Shown piece by piece: positions 14,756 to 22,277 of a stretch of DNA of 28,332 nt. The stretch is from NCBI GenBank assembly GCA_934777245.1, contig CAKVND010000030.1:1-28332 (forward strand), read 5' to 3'. Each line of letters starts with the position of its first letter. The first letter of the stretch is position 1. The position numbers and the translations under genes were made by a program. Under the pieces are notes generated by a model that saw only the letters and a list, made by a program, of their open reading frames with translations, did not search any database and was not told where the DNA came from. The DNA comes from an uncultured Candidatus Melainabacteria bacterium. GTDB lineage: Bacteria > Cyanobacteriota > Vampirovibrionia > Gastranaerophilales > Gastranaerophilaceae.

Positions 14756-15663
14756 TAATTATTCTCCTTGTTATAATTTTTCCACCACTCAATAGTTGAT
14801 TTTAAGCCCTCATCCAAGCTGTATTTCGGTTCCCAACCGATTGATTTTAGTTTTTCATTGTTTCCAACTACAACCTCATCACCAAACGCCGCAGGAATTG
14901 CACCCCAAAGAATTTCACCTTTAAATTCTGTAAGTTCAGCGATTTTGTTTACGATATATTTGAGCTGAACAGGTTTTCCGGAACAAATATTAACCGCGCC
15001 TTGAATATCACTTTCAAGCAACGCAATCACAGCCACAGCAACATCATAAGCTGACAAATAATCTTGATATTTTTCACATGTGCTAACCTTAACCGGTTCA
15101 TCATTTAACATTGTATTGATTACATACGGAATCAATCTTTCTTTTCGTTCGTATTTCCCATACAAATTAAAAATTCTTGCCCATTTGAAATCAACATCAT
15201 TATTTTCACAATAAGTTTTCGCAACTTTATAAAGCGCCGATTTTGATTGCCCATAAAGAGATTTATTTTCTAATGGCGTAATCTCTTCCGAAAAATATCC
15301 ATATTTGAAATCATATTCAGAAATGCTTCCGGCACCTAAGAATTTTTTACCGCCTGTTTGACAAAAATTCTTTAACAAATTCAAAGAAGCTTCTGCCCAG
15401 TCTAAATTAACATTATGACTGTGAACTTTTTTATCACCATACCACGCCATGTGAATAAGAGTTTTAAAAAAATTTTCTTTAAAAAAAAGACTTACTTCAT
15501 AATTGCTTAACAAGTCCAATTTGATTATACGCAAATTTTCTCTTGGTTCAATTTTTTGCAAATGCTCAATTGCGCATACTTTATACCCTTTGTCTAATAA
15601 TTGATTTAAAATTTCTCTACCTATAAGTCCGGTCGCACCTGTTAGTAAAATTTCATTATCCAT
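14755..15663 (-). CDS. NAD-dependent epimerase/dehydratase between rfbF and rfbG
   Basis: A 302-residue extended SDR with GATGLIG at 9-15 and catalytic Y137/K141 (YGQSK). The C-terminal half has the substrate-binding pattern RIFNLYGKYERKERLIPYVI and ends WEPKYSLDEGLKSTIEWWKNY, usual for this family. Its placement between the cytidylyltransferase and the CDP-glucose dehydratase, with one-base TAATG overlaps on both sides, suggests that it acts on the CDP-sugar they make, most simply as a 4-ketoreductase or epimerase. It is paralogous to the SDR at 11023-11898. The reaction is an inference from context. Confidence 0.85.
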   Translation of the reverse strand: MDNEILLTGATGLIGREILNQLLDKGYKVCAIEHLQKIEPRENLRIIKLDLLSNYEVSLFFKENFFKTLIHMAWYGDKKVHSHNVNLDWAEASLNLLKNFCQTGGKKFLGAGSISEYDFKYGYFSEEITPLENKSLYGQSKSALYKVAKTYCENNDVDFKWARIFNLYGKYERKERLIPYVINTMLNDEPVKVSTCEKYQDYLSAYDVAVAVIALLESDIQGAVNICSGKPVQLKYIVNKIAELTEFKGEILWGAIPAAFGDEVVVGNNEKLKSIGWEPKYSLDEGLKSTIEWWKNYNKENN

Positions 15664-16475
15664 TAAATAACTCCTACTTTACCTACAAACGCATTCTGCT
15701 TATCCCAAACTTTCCAAGGTGCGTTGCCTTTTTCCCAATATTCGTTTAGCTCGATTTTGTCGCGTAAAGTATCCATTGGACGCCAGAAGCCCGAATGTTT
15801 AAATGCATTCAATTGTCCATCATGAGCGATATTTTCAAGCGGACGACGTTCAAAAATTTCATTTGGCTCATTGCTTATATAATTGAAAACTTGAGGTTCG
15901 CAAACAAAGAAACCGCCATTAATCCAAGCACCGTCGCCTTGAGGTTTTTCCTTGAACGAAGTAATTGTGTTATCACTTCTTATATCCAAAGCTCCAAATC
16001 TTCCTGAAGGCTGGACTGCCGTCATTGTCATCAATTTTCCGGATTTTTTATGAAATTCCACCAATTCTGAAATATTAACGTCGCTCACACCGTCGCCATA
16101 AGTTAATAAAAACGGCTCATCCCCAACATACTCTTCTGCTTTTTTAATTCTTCCGCCGGTCATTGTATTTTGACCGGTATAAAGCATTGTAACTTTCCAA
16201 GGCTCTGTACGCATTTTGTGAAGCTCGATTGTATTAGATTTCATATCAATCGACAAATCCGAATATCTTTGATAATAATGCACAAAATAATCTTTTATCA
16301 TGTGAGATTTGTATCCTGTTAAAATCACAAAATCATTGAACCCATAATGAGAATAAATCTTCATTATGTGCCACAAAATAGGATACCCGCCGATTTCAAC
16401 CATTGGTTTCGGCTTAGAAACAGTTTCCTCGCCTAATCTTGTACCCAATCCGCCAGCCAGAATTAGAACCTTCAT
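15663..16475 (-). CDS. rfbF: Glucose-1-phosphate cytidylyltransferase
   Basis: Makes CDP-glucose and pyrophosphate from CTP and glucose-1-phosphate, committing carbon to CDP-linked deoxysugars. The 270-residue sequence starts with the nucleotidyltransferase signature LILAGGLGTRLGEETVSKPK (G-rich loop, R13, K23) and continues PMVEIGGYPILWHIMKIYSHYG. It also has the family stretch LLTYGDGVSDVNI, with the metal-binding aspartate, and the C-terminal GFWRPMDTLRDKIELNEYW typical of RfbF/DdhA. AGGGGAG lies just upstream of the ATG, which overlaps the preceding glycosyltransferase stop by four bases (ATGA). Confidence 0.95.
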   Translation of the reverse strand: MKVLILAGGLGTRLGEETVSKPKPMVEIGGYPILWHIMKIYSHYGFNDFVILTGYKSHMIKDYFVHYYQRYSDLSIDMKSNTIELHKMRTEPWKVTMLYTGQNTMTGGRIKKAEEYVGDEPFLLTYGDGVSDVNISELVEFHKKSGKLMTMTAVQPSGRFGALDIRSDNTITSFKEKPQGDGAWINGGFFVCEPQVFNYISNEPNEIFERRPLENIAHDGQLNAFKHSGFWRPMDTLRDKIELNEYWEKGNAPWKVWDKQNAFVGKVGVI

Positions 16476-17341
16476 AAACTCCCCTTTCGTATTTTAATTT
16501 CTATATTTAATATCGTTATAACCTTGTATGCAGAATCAAAAATCGCTATATTTTTTACTGAAAAAATACGCTCTATGAAATTTTTTTTAATTTTATAATT
16601 TCTTACCAAAAGTTTTACAATCTGTTTTTGTAAATCTTTATCTGTAGTCAAAAAATCTAATTGACGATGCTTAATTCGTTTTGCTATTTCAGCTACTTTT
16701 TGACTTTTTTCAATTGAAATTCCTTGACCTTCGCAACGATAATCCAACAAAACTTCCGGAATAACATAAAATTCGCCTTTAAAAATTAAACGACTATAAA
16801 GCTCAATATCATCGCAAACTTCATTATCTTCCCTATATAAAAATTCTTGCAGATTTTCTTTTTCAACTCTTATCATCAAAGATGAATGCACAAGAAAATC
16901 ACGCACTAAAAAATCCAGCAATCTTGGTCTTAGTGGAGCTTTCACAATTTTATCCTCCGGAAATCTCCTAAACCAACTCGCAACTAATACAACATTTGGA
17001 TTGTTATCCAAAATTTCTACTTCTTTCTCAAATCTCGTAGGTAATGCAATATCATCAGAATCCATTGCTGCATAGTATTCACCACGCATATTTTTTATTC
17101 CGAAATTTCTCGCAACTGCGCAACCGTGGTTTTCTTTTAGCTCAAAATACCTTATACGCTCATCTTGATAACTTTCAACAACCGATTTTACATCAGTTTG
17201 AGATGCGTTATTAATTATAATAAATTCAAAATTCTTGTAAGTTTGAGTTAAAACACTCTCAATTGCAGCCCTAAAATCACTCTCTTTAGTATTGTATACC
17301 GGCATTATTACTGAAATTTTTACTTTTGAATTTTCTTCCAC
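16472..17341 (-). CDS. Family 2 glycosyltransferase (first gene of glycan operon)
   Basis: A GT-A glycosyltransferase of 289 residues: ISVIMPVYNTKESDF at the nucleotide-binding strand, INNASQTD, and DSDD at 94-97. The region HGCAVARNFGIKNMRGEYYAAMDSDD is typical of GT2 enzymes making O-antigen or capsule linkages. The start used is GTG at 17341, with GGGAAG as a weak ribosome site. No better start exists before the first conserved strand. Upstream is a 227-base gap after the Xer gene, so the operon promoter should lie there, although I could not identify clear boxes. Donor and acceptor sugars are unknown. Confidence 0.88.
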   Translation of the reverse strand: MEENSKVKISVIMPVYNTKESDFRAAIESVLTQTYKNFEFIIINNASQTDVKSVVESYQDERIRYFELKENHGCAVARNFGIKNMRGEYYAAMDSDDIALPTRFEKEVEILDNNPNVVLVASWFRRFPEDKIVKAPLRPRLLDFLVRDFLVHSSLMIRVEKENLQEFLYREDNEVCDDIELYSRLIFKGEFYVIPEVLLDYRCEGQGISIEKSQKVAEIAKRIKHRQLDFLTTDKDLQKQIVKLLVRNYKIKKNFIERIFSVKNIAIFDSAYKVITILNIEIKIRKGSL

Positions 17342-17455
17342 GACTCTAAGCTTCCCAATAAACTTCTTTCTACATTTTGTATACTATGTATCGAACGCAA
17401 TATTAATGCACATGTTCATGCTATCATGGAAATATTTTTTGTACAGCTAAAAATT

Positions 17456-17483
17456 AAAATATGTAATATTATTTACATATTGA
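17456..17483. other. dif-like 28-base palindrome downstream of Xer gene
   Basis: Two 11-base arms, AAAATATGTAA and TTACATATTGA, match as inverted repeats at 9 of 11 positions around a 6-base centre TATTAT. This is the geometry of Xer/dif sites (11-6-11, arms ending AA and starting TT). It lies 86 bases beyond the stop codon of the Xer recombinase gene. The bases do not match the E. coli or Bacillus dif arms well. On the minus strand the hairpin is followed by TTTTAATTTTT, so a weak terminator of the Xer gene is an equally good reading. Confidence 0.3.
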
Positions 17484-17568
17484 AATAAATTTGTTTATTT
17501 TATACATTCGACATTTTGCACACAATATAAACTAAGAGACAGACTTATTCTATAATTAAGAGTTATTA

Positions 17569-18498
17569 TTATAATGTAGTATCATCTATTCTTGCGTGCG
17601 GATGCGCATTTTCGTAAACATCTTTCATATGTTTCATTGAAATGTGGGTATAAATTTGCGTATTTGAAATTCCGGCATGTCCCAAAAGTTCTTGAACAAC
17701 TCTTAAATCTGCGCCATTTTCAATAAGTTTTGTAGCAAAGCTATGTCTAAATACGTGTGGCGTAACTTTTTTAGGTAATTCGATTTTTTCAACAGTCTCA
17801 TTAATAACTTTTCTAATAGTTTTGTTTTGCAAACGATATCCTGTATTATTTATAAACAGCGGTGTATCATCATTTATTTCATTTGTATTGTATTCCGGTG
17901 CAATGAGTTGTCTTGCTGTATTTATATATTGATTAAGATAGTCTTTTGCTCTATCAGAAACCAAGACAATTCTTTCTTTTGCACCTTTACCAAAAACACG
18001 AATTTCATTTTCGTCTAAATTTAAATCACCAAAATTCAGATTGCTCAATTCTGAAACACGCATACCGGTTGCCCAAAGAAGTTCAAGAATAACACGATTT
18101 CTAAAACCAGCAGGTGTTTCAATTTTTACATTATTAAGGATTTTTTCAACTTCATCAGGAGTTAAAAATTTAGGTAAAGATTTCGGGCGTTTTGGAGCTG
18201 ACAACGAAAGAGCCGGATTTGTATCAATATATCTTTCTCTAAATAAAAATTTATAAAAAGTTCGAATTGCTGCAACTTTACGCGCAATTGTCGTTTTTTT
18301 ATAATCAAACCTTTGGATAAAATGCAAATATTCGCGTAGTTTATTAAAATCAACTTCTGTGCAACTTGCATTATCAAGCCAAAGAATATAACTTATGATA
18401 TCTGATGAATATGCAGAAAGCGTATGGTCTGAAAAATTTTTTTCCACACTCAAATAAGTTTTAAAATCATCTAAATACTGTTTTTCACTCTCTTTCAT
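17569..18498 (-). CDS. xerD: Tyrosine recombinase XerC/XerD type
   Basis: Site-specific recombinase that resolves chromosome dimers at dif. From the ATG at 18498 the product has 309 residues. It has an N-terminal SAM-like core-binding domain (YLSVEKNFSDHTLSAYSSDI) and a C-terminal catalytic domain carrying R147 (ATGMRVSEL), H248 and R251 (HVFRHSFA), H274 (LLGHAGI) and nucleophile Y283 (TQIYTHIS), the complete R-H-R-H-Y set. Length and motifs fit Xer proteins better than phage integrases; XerC versus XerD cannot be decided by eye. The frame is open to a TTG at 18534, but that TTG is itself part of the -35 box of a promoter whose predicted start is at the ATG, so the short form is favoured. It is divergent from ftsZ. 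Confidence 0.9.
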   Translation of the reverse strand: MKESEKQYLDDFKTYLSVEKNFSDHTLSAYSSDIISYILWLDNASCTEVDFNKLREYLHFIQRFDYKKTTIARKVAAIRTFYKFLFRERYIDTNPALSLSAPKRPKSLPKFLTPDEVEKILNNVKIETPAGFRNRVILELLWATGMRVSELSNLNFGDLNLDENEIRVFGKGAKERIVLVSDRAKDYLNQYINTARQLIAPEYNTNEINDDTPLFINNTGYRLQNKTIRKVINETVEKIELPKKVTPHVFRHSFATKLIENGADLRVVQELLGHAGISNTQIYTHISMKHMKDVYENAHPHARIDDTTL

Positions 18499-18505
18499 AG
18501 CTATC

Positions 18506-18534
18506 ATTATAAAATATTGTAAAAATGTTTGCAA
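18506..18534 (-). promoter_or_regulatory. Promoter of Xer gene giving a leaderless transcript
   Basis: On the minus strand TTGCAA (18529-18534) and a perfect TATAAT (18506-18511) are exactly 17 bases apart. The predicted first transcribed base (18498-18500) coincides with the A of the ATG at 18498, and there is no Shine-Dalgarno sequence. The transcript is therefore predicted to be leaderless. Confidence 0.7.
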
Positions 18535-18734
18535 GAAACAGTTGTTATTGCAAATTGTAAAGCTTTAAAATAATTGTTTAACAACCTTTAATACATATAT
18601 ATTAAGGGCAACACACTTTATTTTGCATGTAAATTTATATTAAACTTTTCATTTTACAACTTTACATTTGATTCCATTTAAAATAGTATGATAGTATAGT
18701 GGTATAGTATAGAAAAAATAAAAGAGGAATAATT

Positions 18735-19904
18735 GTGGACAATTTAGGACCAGATATTTTCGGAAGAAAAGATATTGAAAACATTCAATCATCAGATAAT
18801 ATGACTCAACAACCGGCTCCAGGCATCAGCCCTGCAAAAATTAAAGTTATCGGTGTTGGTGGCGGCGGCGGAAACGCTGTAAACAGAATGATTAAGTCAG
18901 GTTTGACAGGCGTTGAATTCTGGTTAATGAATACAGATTTGCAAGTTTTGCAATATTCAACTTGCAAGAACAAAATCCAACTTGGTGCTAAATTAACAAA
19001 CGGTCTTGGTGCAGGCGGTGAACCTCAAGTTGGTGAAAAGGCTGCTGAAGAAGCACAACAAGAAATTACAAGCGCAATTGAAGGCGCTGACATGGTATTC
19101 GTAACTGCCGGCATGGGCGGTGGTACCGGTACAGGTGCAGCTCCAGTTGTTGCTAAAATTGCTAAAGATTTGGGAATTTTAACAATCGGTGTTGTTACAA
19201 AACCTTTCTCTTTTGAAGGTAAGAGAAGACAAAATCAAGCTCAACAAGGTCTTGAAAAATTAAAAGAATCTGTTGATGCTCTTATCGTTATTCCTAACGA
19301 CAAATTGTTAGACGTTGTTGATAGACGTGTATCACTTCAAGAATCATTTATCGTTGTTGATGAAGTTCTTCTAAGAGGTGTTCAAGGTATTTCCGACATC
19401 ATCACAATTCCTGGTTTGATTAACGTTGACTTTGCGGACGTTAAAAGTGTAATGGCTGCATCAGGTTCAGCTCTAATGGGTATCGGACGTGGTACAGGTG
19501 AAGGCAGAGCAATTGAAGCTGCTAAGATTGCTATCAATTCTCAACTTCTTGAAACTTCAATCAATGGCGCTTCTGGTGTTATCGTTAACATCACAGGTGG
19601 CCCTGATATGACATTGCACGAAGTAACTGACGCTACAAATATTATTAATGATGCAGTTCTTGATGATGCTAGAGTAATCATTGGTGCTGTTGTTGATGAT
19701 AACATTCAAGGTGAAATCCAAATTACAGTTATCGCAACAGGTTTTGAACTTAAATCTCAAATGCCAATCGAAGAAAAAGTTGAAAACCGTTCAATCAGCG
19801 CAGCAGAATTCTTCTCAGGTGCATTCAACAATACGCAACAACCAAAAGCTCCTACAATGTCTAATTTCTCAGACATTCAAATTCCGGACTTTTTGCGTAA
19901 ATAA
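18735..19904 (+). CDS. ftsZ: Cell division protein FtsZ
   Basis: Tubulin-like GTPase that forms the division ring. The 389-residue protein has an N-terminal tail of about 33 residues, then [17 protein letters not shown] (38-52), the tubulin signature GGGTGTG (128-134), the T7 loop region [19 protein letters not shown] supplying the catalytic aspartate, and the GTGEGRA segment. A short linker leads to the C-terminal peptide IPDFLRK (383-389), which binds partners such as FtsA, SepF or ZipA-like anchors. The start is GTG at 18735, with AAAGAGGA as ribosome site. The upstream 200 bases are AT-rich with repeated TAGTAT-like boxes that may hold several weak promoters. No dcw-cluster neighbours are present; the neighbours are a Xer gene and a glucanotransferase. 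Confidence 0.97.
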   Translation: MDNLGPDIFGRKDIENIQSSDNMTQQPAPGISPAKIKVIGVGGGGGNAVNRMIKSGLTGVEFWLMNTDLQVLQYSTCKNKIQLGAKLTNGLGAGGEPQVGEKAAEEAQQEITSAIEGADMVFVTAGMGGGTGTGAAPVVAKIAKDLGILTIGVVTKPFSFEGKRRQNQAQQGLEKLKESVDALIVIPNDKLLDVVDRRVSLQESFIVVDEVLLRGVQGISDIITIPGLINVDFADVKSVMAASGSALMGIGRGTGEGRAIEAAKIAINSQLLETSINGASGVIVNITGGPDMTLHEVTDATNIINDAVLDDARVIIGAVVDDNIQGEIQITVIATGFELKSQMPIEEKVENRSISAAEFFSGAFNNTQQPKAPTMSNFSDIQIPDFLRK

Positions 19905-19924
19905 TTAAAAAAAAAAGAATATTA

Positions 19925-19961
19925 AAAAAAAGCGACGAAACACATTTCGTTGCTTTTTTTT
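19925..19961 (+). terminator. Rho-independent terminator of ftsZ
   Basis: AGCGACGAAA (19931-19940) pairs with TTTCGTTGCT (19945-19954), with one G-T pair, around the loop CACA. It is flanked by an A-run and a T-run of seven or more. Confidence 0.85.
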
Positions 19962-19971
19962 AAATATATTC

Positions 19972-19999
19972 TTGCAAATATATTTTGATATAGTACAAT
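19972..19999 (+). promoter_or_regulatory. Promoter of glucanotransferase gene
   Basis: TTGCAA (19972-19977) and TACAAT (19994-19999) are separated by 16 bases, right after the ftsZ terminator. The leader of about 45 bases contains GGAGA at 20042-20046. Confidence 0.6.
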
Positions 20000-20050
20000 T
20001 GAGATATAAGGCGTATATCGCTAGGTTATGTGTGTATATTTGGAGAAGAA

Positions 20051-21859
20051 ATGAAAATCAATGCTATCGGACAAACTCCTGCATTTGGAAGAAAACCAAA
20101 TGCTAAAGAAATGCAAGTTTATACAAGTTCGCTTAATCAAGGTTTAGAACTTTTGGGTAAGCAAGTTGACATTATTTTACATAACGCTTCAGCGCCTTCT
20201 GTTAAAGCTGAAAATGTTGGTATAGGTTCACTATTTTCTAGAACTTCTGTTAAAAAACTTTTTCCATTCTTAAAAGAACATGGAATTTCCGGAATTCAGC
20301 AAGAACCAAATGGATTAAGAAAAGCAAGTGATAATTCTCCATATGCTCCGGAATCAAGCGCAAAAAATATTCTTATGATACCGTTAGAAAAATTAACATC
20401 TAAAGAATATGGTCATATTTTGTCTAAAGAAACTTTTGAAAAAATTGTTGCAAATAATCCTGACAAAAAAAATGTTAATTATGATTACGTAAGAAGCGCT
20501 TATGATATTGCATTAAAAGAAGCTTTTAATAATGCAAAAGAATCGAAAGAATTTTTGGATTTTAAAGCTCAAAAAGAAGCCAAATATGAGCAAAGCGCGA
20601 TTTTTCATATCTTAAGCACAATAAATGATGGCAAAAAATGGTCAGCCTTGGATTTGGGTTTATATTCTACAGCAGATAAGAAGAAAGCTGCGGCAAGAAT
20701 TGCTGAAATTAAGACTCAATACAAAAACGACTATGACTTTTTTATCTTCAACCAAATGATTTTAGAAAAAGAAAATGAAAAATCAAATAAATTAGCACAA
20801 GAAACAGGATTGAAAATTATTGGTGATTCTCCGGTTGCGCAAACAGCAGTTGACGAGTGGGTTCATAAAAATTTGTTTTTAAAAGGTAAAGCAATTGGTT
20901 GTCCTCCTGATTATTTCTCAAAAAGCGGTCAGCGCTGGGGATTTAAGTATTATGATCCGGAAAAGATTTTTAATAAAGACGGCTCTTTAGGAGAAGCTGG
21001 TGAAGTCTTAAAACAAAAATATGAAGAATATTTTGCAAGCTTCCCTGGAGGAATTAGAATAGACCACGTTATTGGTTTGATTGATCCGTTTATTTACACA
21101 ACAGCTTCTAAAAAAATGACGTCACAAAATTCAGGTAGAATTTATTCAATTGAAGGCAAATACAAGAAACATAGTTTGGATGAATATGCTATGCTTTTCA
21201 CAAAAATAATTATGCCTGCGGCTGAAAAATACGGATTAGATAAATCTTCACTAATTTGCGAAGATTTGGGTGATGCGACAAAGCCTGTTCAAGAAATAAT
21301 GAAGAAATTAGAGTTATCCGGCATCTCTGTAACACAATTTGACCACAGAGGTGCAACAACTCCTGCTAAAAATACTATTATGATTGGCTCACATGACAAT
21401 CAATCATTTTTGGAATACGTAGAAAGTATATTTAAAAACGTTAAAAATAAAGGATTTTTACGCAAAACAAGATTGCTTGCCAATGATACTGCGCCAAAAG
21501 GAGCTACTACAAAAGAAATTAAAGAATATCGTGAAAGTATTAGAAAAGATAGACGTAATTTTATAGCAGCAAGTTTTGCGGAATTATTTACAAGTCCTGC
21601 AAAGCGTGTTCAAATTTTCTTTACAGACTTTTTCGGAATTGCAAAAACTTACAATCGTCCGGGGACTAATACCGGTAATTGGTCTTTAAGATTAGATGAA
21701 AATTTTGAAGAAGATTATTATAAAGCTGTAGCTGCAGGCAAAGCGCCAAATTTTGCAAAAGCTGTTGCAACCGCTTTAAGACAGCGCGGTTTAGATAAAG
21801 GTAGAGATGAATTAATGCATAATTTGGACGAGTCTGCTAAAATCATCGCAAATGTATAA
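20051..21859 (+). CDS. malQ: 4-alpha-glucanotransferase (GH77, MalQ/amylomaltase)
   Basis: Transfers alpha-1,4-glucan segments between maltodextrins in glycogen or maltodextrin metabolism. The GH77 signatures are clear: DNSPYAPESSAKN near the N-terminal part, IGDSPVAQTAVDEW, GCPPDYFSKSGQRWGFKYYD, the nucleophile D338 in GIRIDHVIGL, acid/base E404 in LICEDLGD and the transition-state stabiliser D449 in GSHDNQS. The frame runs back to a GTG at 20030, but GGAGA directly before the ATG at 20051 marks the true start, giving 602 residues, longer than typical 500-residue amylomaltases. The start MKINAIGQTPAFGRK is not part of GH77 and resembles the N-terminal tags of two other proteins in this window. 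Single-gene transcription unit with its own promoter and terminator. Confidence 0.92.
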   Translation: MKINAIGQTPAFGRKPNAKEMQVYTSSLNQGLELLGKQVDIILHNASAPSVKAENVGIGSLFSRTSVKKLFPFLKEHGISGIQQEPNGLRKASDNSPYAPESSAKNILMIPLEKLTSKEYGHILSKETFEKIVANNPDKKNVNYDYVRSAYDIALKEAFNNAKESKEFLDFKAQKEAKYEQSAIFHILSTINDGKKWSALDLGLYSTADKKKAAARIAEIKTQYKNDYDFFIFNQMILEKENEKSNKLAQETGLKIIGDSPVAQTAVDEWVHKNLFLKGKAIGCPPDYFSKSGQRWGFKYYDPEKIFNKDGSLGEAGEVLKQKYEEYFASFPGGIRIDHVIGLIDPFIYTTASKKMTSQNSGRIYSIEGKYKKHSLDEYAMLFTKIIMPAAEKYGLDKSSLICEDLGDATKPVQEIMKKLELSGISVTQFDHRGATTPAKNTIMIGSHDNQSFLEYVESIFKNVKNKGFLRKTRLLANDTAPKGATTKEIKEYRESIRKDRRNFIAASFAELFTSPAKRVQIFFTDFFGIAKTYNRPGTNTGNWSLRLDENFEEDYYKAVAAGKAPNFAKAVATALRQRGLDKGRDELMHNLDESAKIIANV

Positions 21860-21874
21860 TTTTTAATCTTAACT

Positions 21875-21908
21875 AAAAAAAGCGAGTAACATTATTACTC
21901 GCTTTTTA
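21875..21908. terminator. Bidirectional terminator after malQ
   Basis: A perfect stem AGCGAGTAA (21881-21889) with TTACTCGCT (21895-21903), 5-base loop, preceded by seven A and followed by five T. It serves malQ (+) and probably the converging small gene (-). Confidence 0.85.
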
Positions 21909-21930
21909 CACATTTTTAATAAATCAAAAA

Positions 21931-22158
21931 CTATCTTAATTTAACAGTTACTGATTTAGCTTTTTGAGTGTATTCTAATTTATCTTCTCTTGATAACCAG
22001 CCTAAACCCATTTCAGCAAAGTTTTCGTTCAAGCTAAGGTCTTTTTTCATCTTATTGATTGAAACTTCACCTTTGTTTGAAAGGTAGTTGTAAATTTGAC
22101 CAGCTGATTCAATAATTTGTTCTTGGATACCTTTTCTTTCTTCTTTAACTTTTGCCAT
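21931..22158 (-). CDS. Small winged helix-turn-helix protein (DUF2582-like)
   Basis: The 75-residue protein has the helical/winged pattern IIESAGQIYNYLSNKGEVSINKMKKDLSLNENFAEMGLGWLSREDKLEY, matching the small winged-helix family DUF2582 (PF10771). Such proteins are presumed DNA-binding regulators of unknown targets. The N-terminus is highly charged (AKVKEERKG). AAGGAG sits eight bases before the ATG, a strong ribosome site, suggesting good expression. The gene is divergent from the helicase gene with a 119-base gap and converges on malQ. Confidence 0.8.
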   Translation of the reverse strand: MAKVKEERKGIQEQIIESAGQIYNYLSNKGEVSINKMKKDLSLNENFAEMGLGWLSREDKLEYTQKAKSVTVKLR

Positions 22159-22277
22159 TTTAAATCTCCTTCTTAAATAGTGTCGTCTGTAAAAACTTAC
22201 TCCTCAATTGTAGTAAAAATTTTCTTATTTTGCAATACTTTTGAACTGTATTTGTGATAAAATAGTCCATAAGGAGT

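Noticed and set aside
20030..20050. GTG start for the GH77 gene
   Set aside because: It would translate the ribosome site GGAGA itself; the ATG at 20051 is correctly spaced and begins the tag-like N-terminus.
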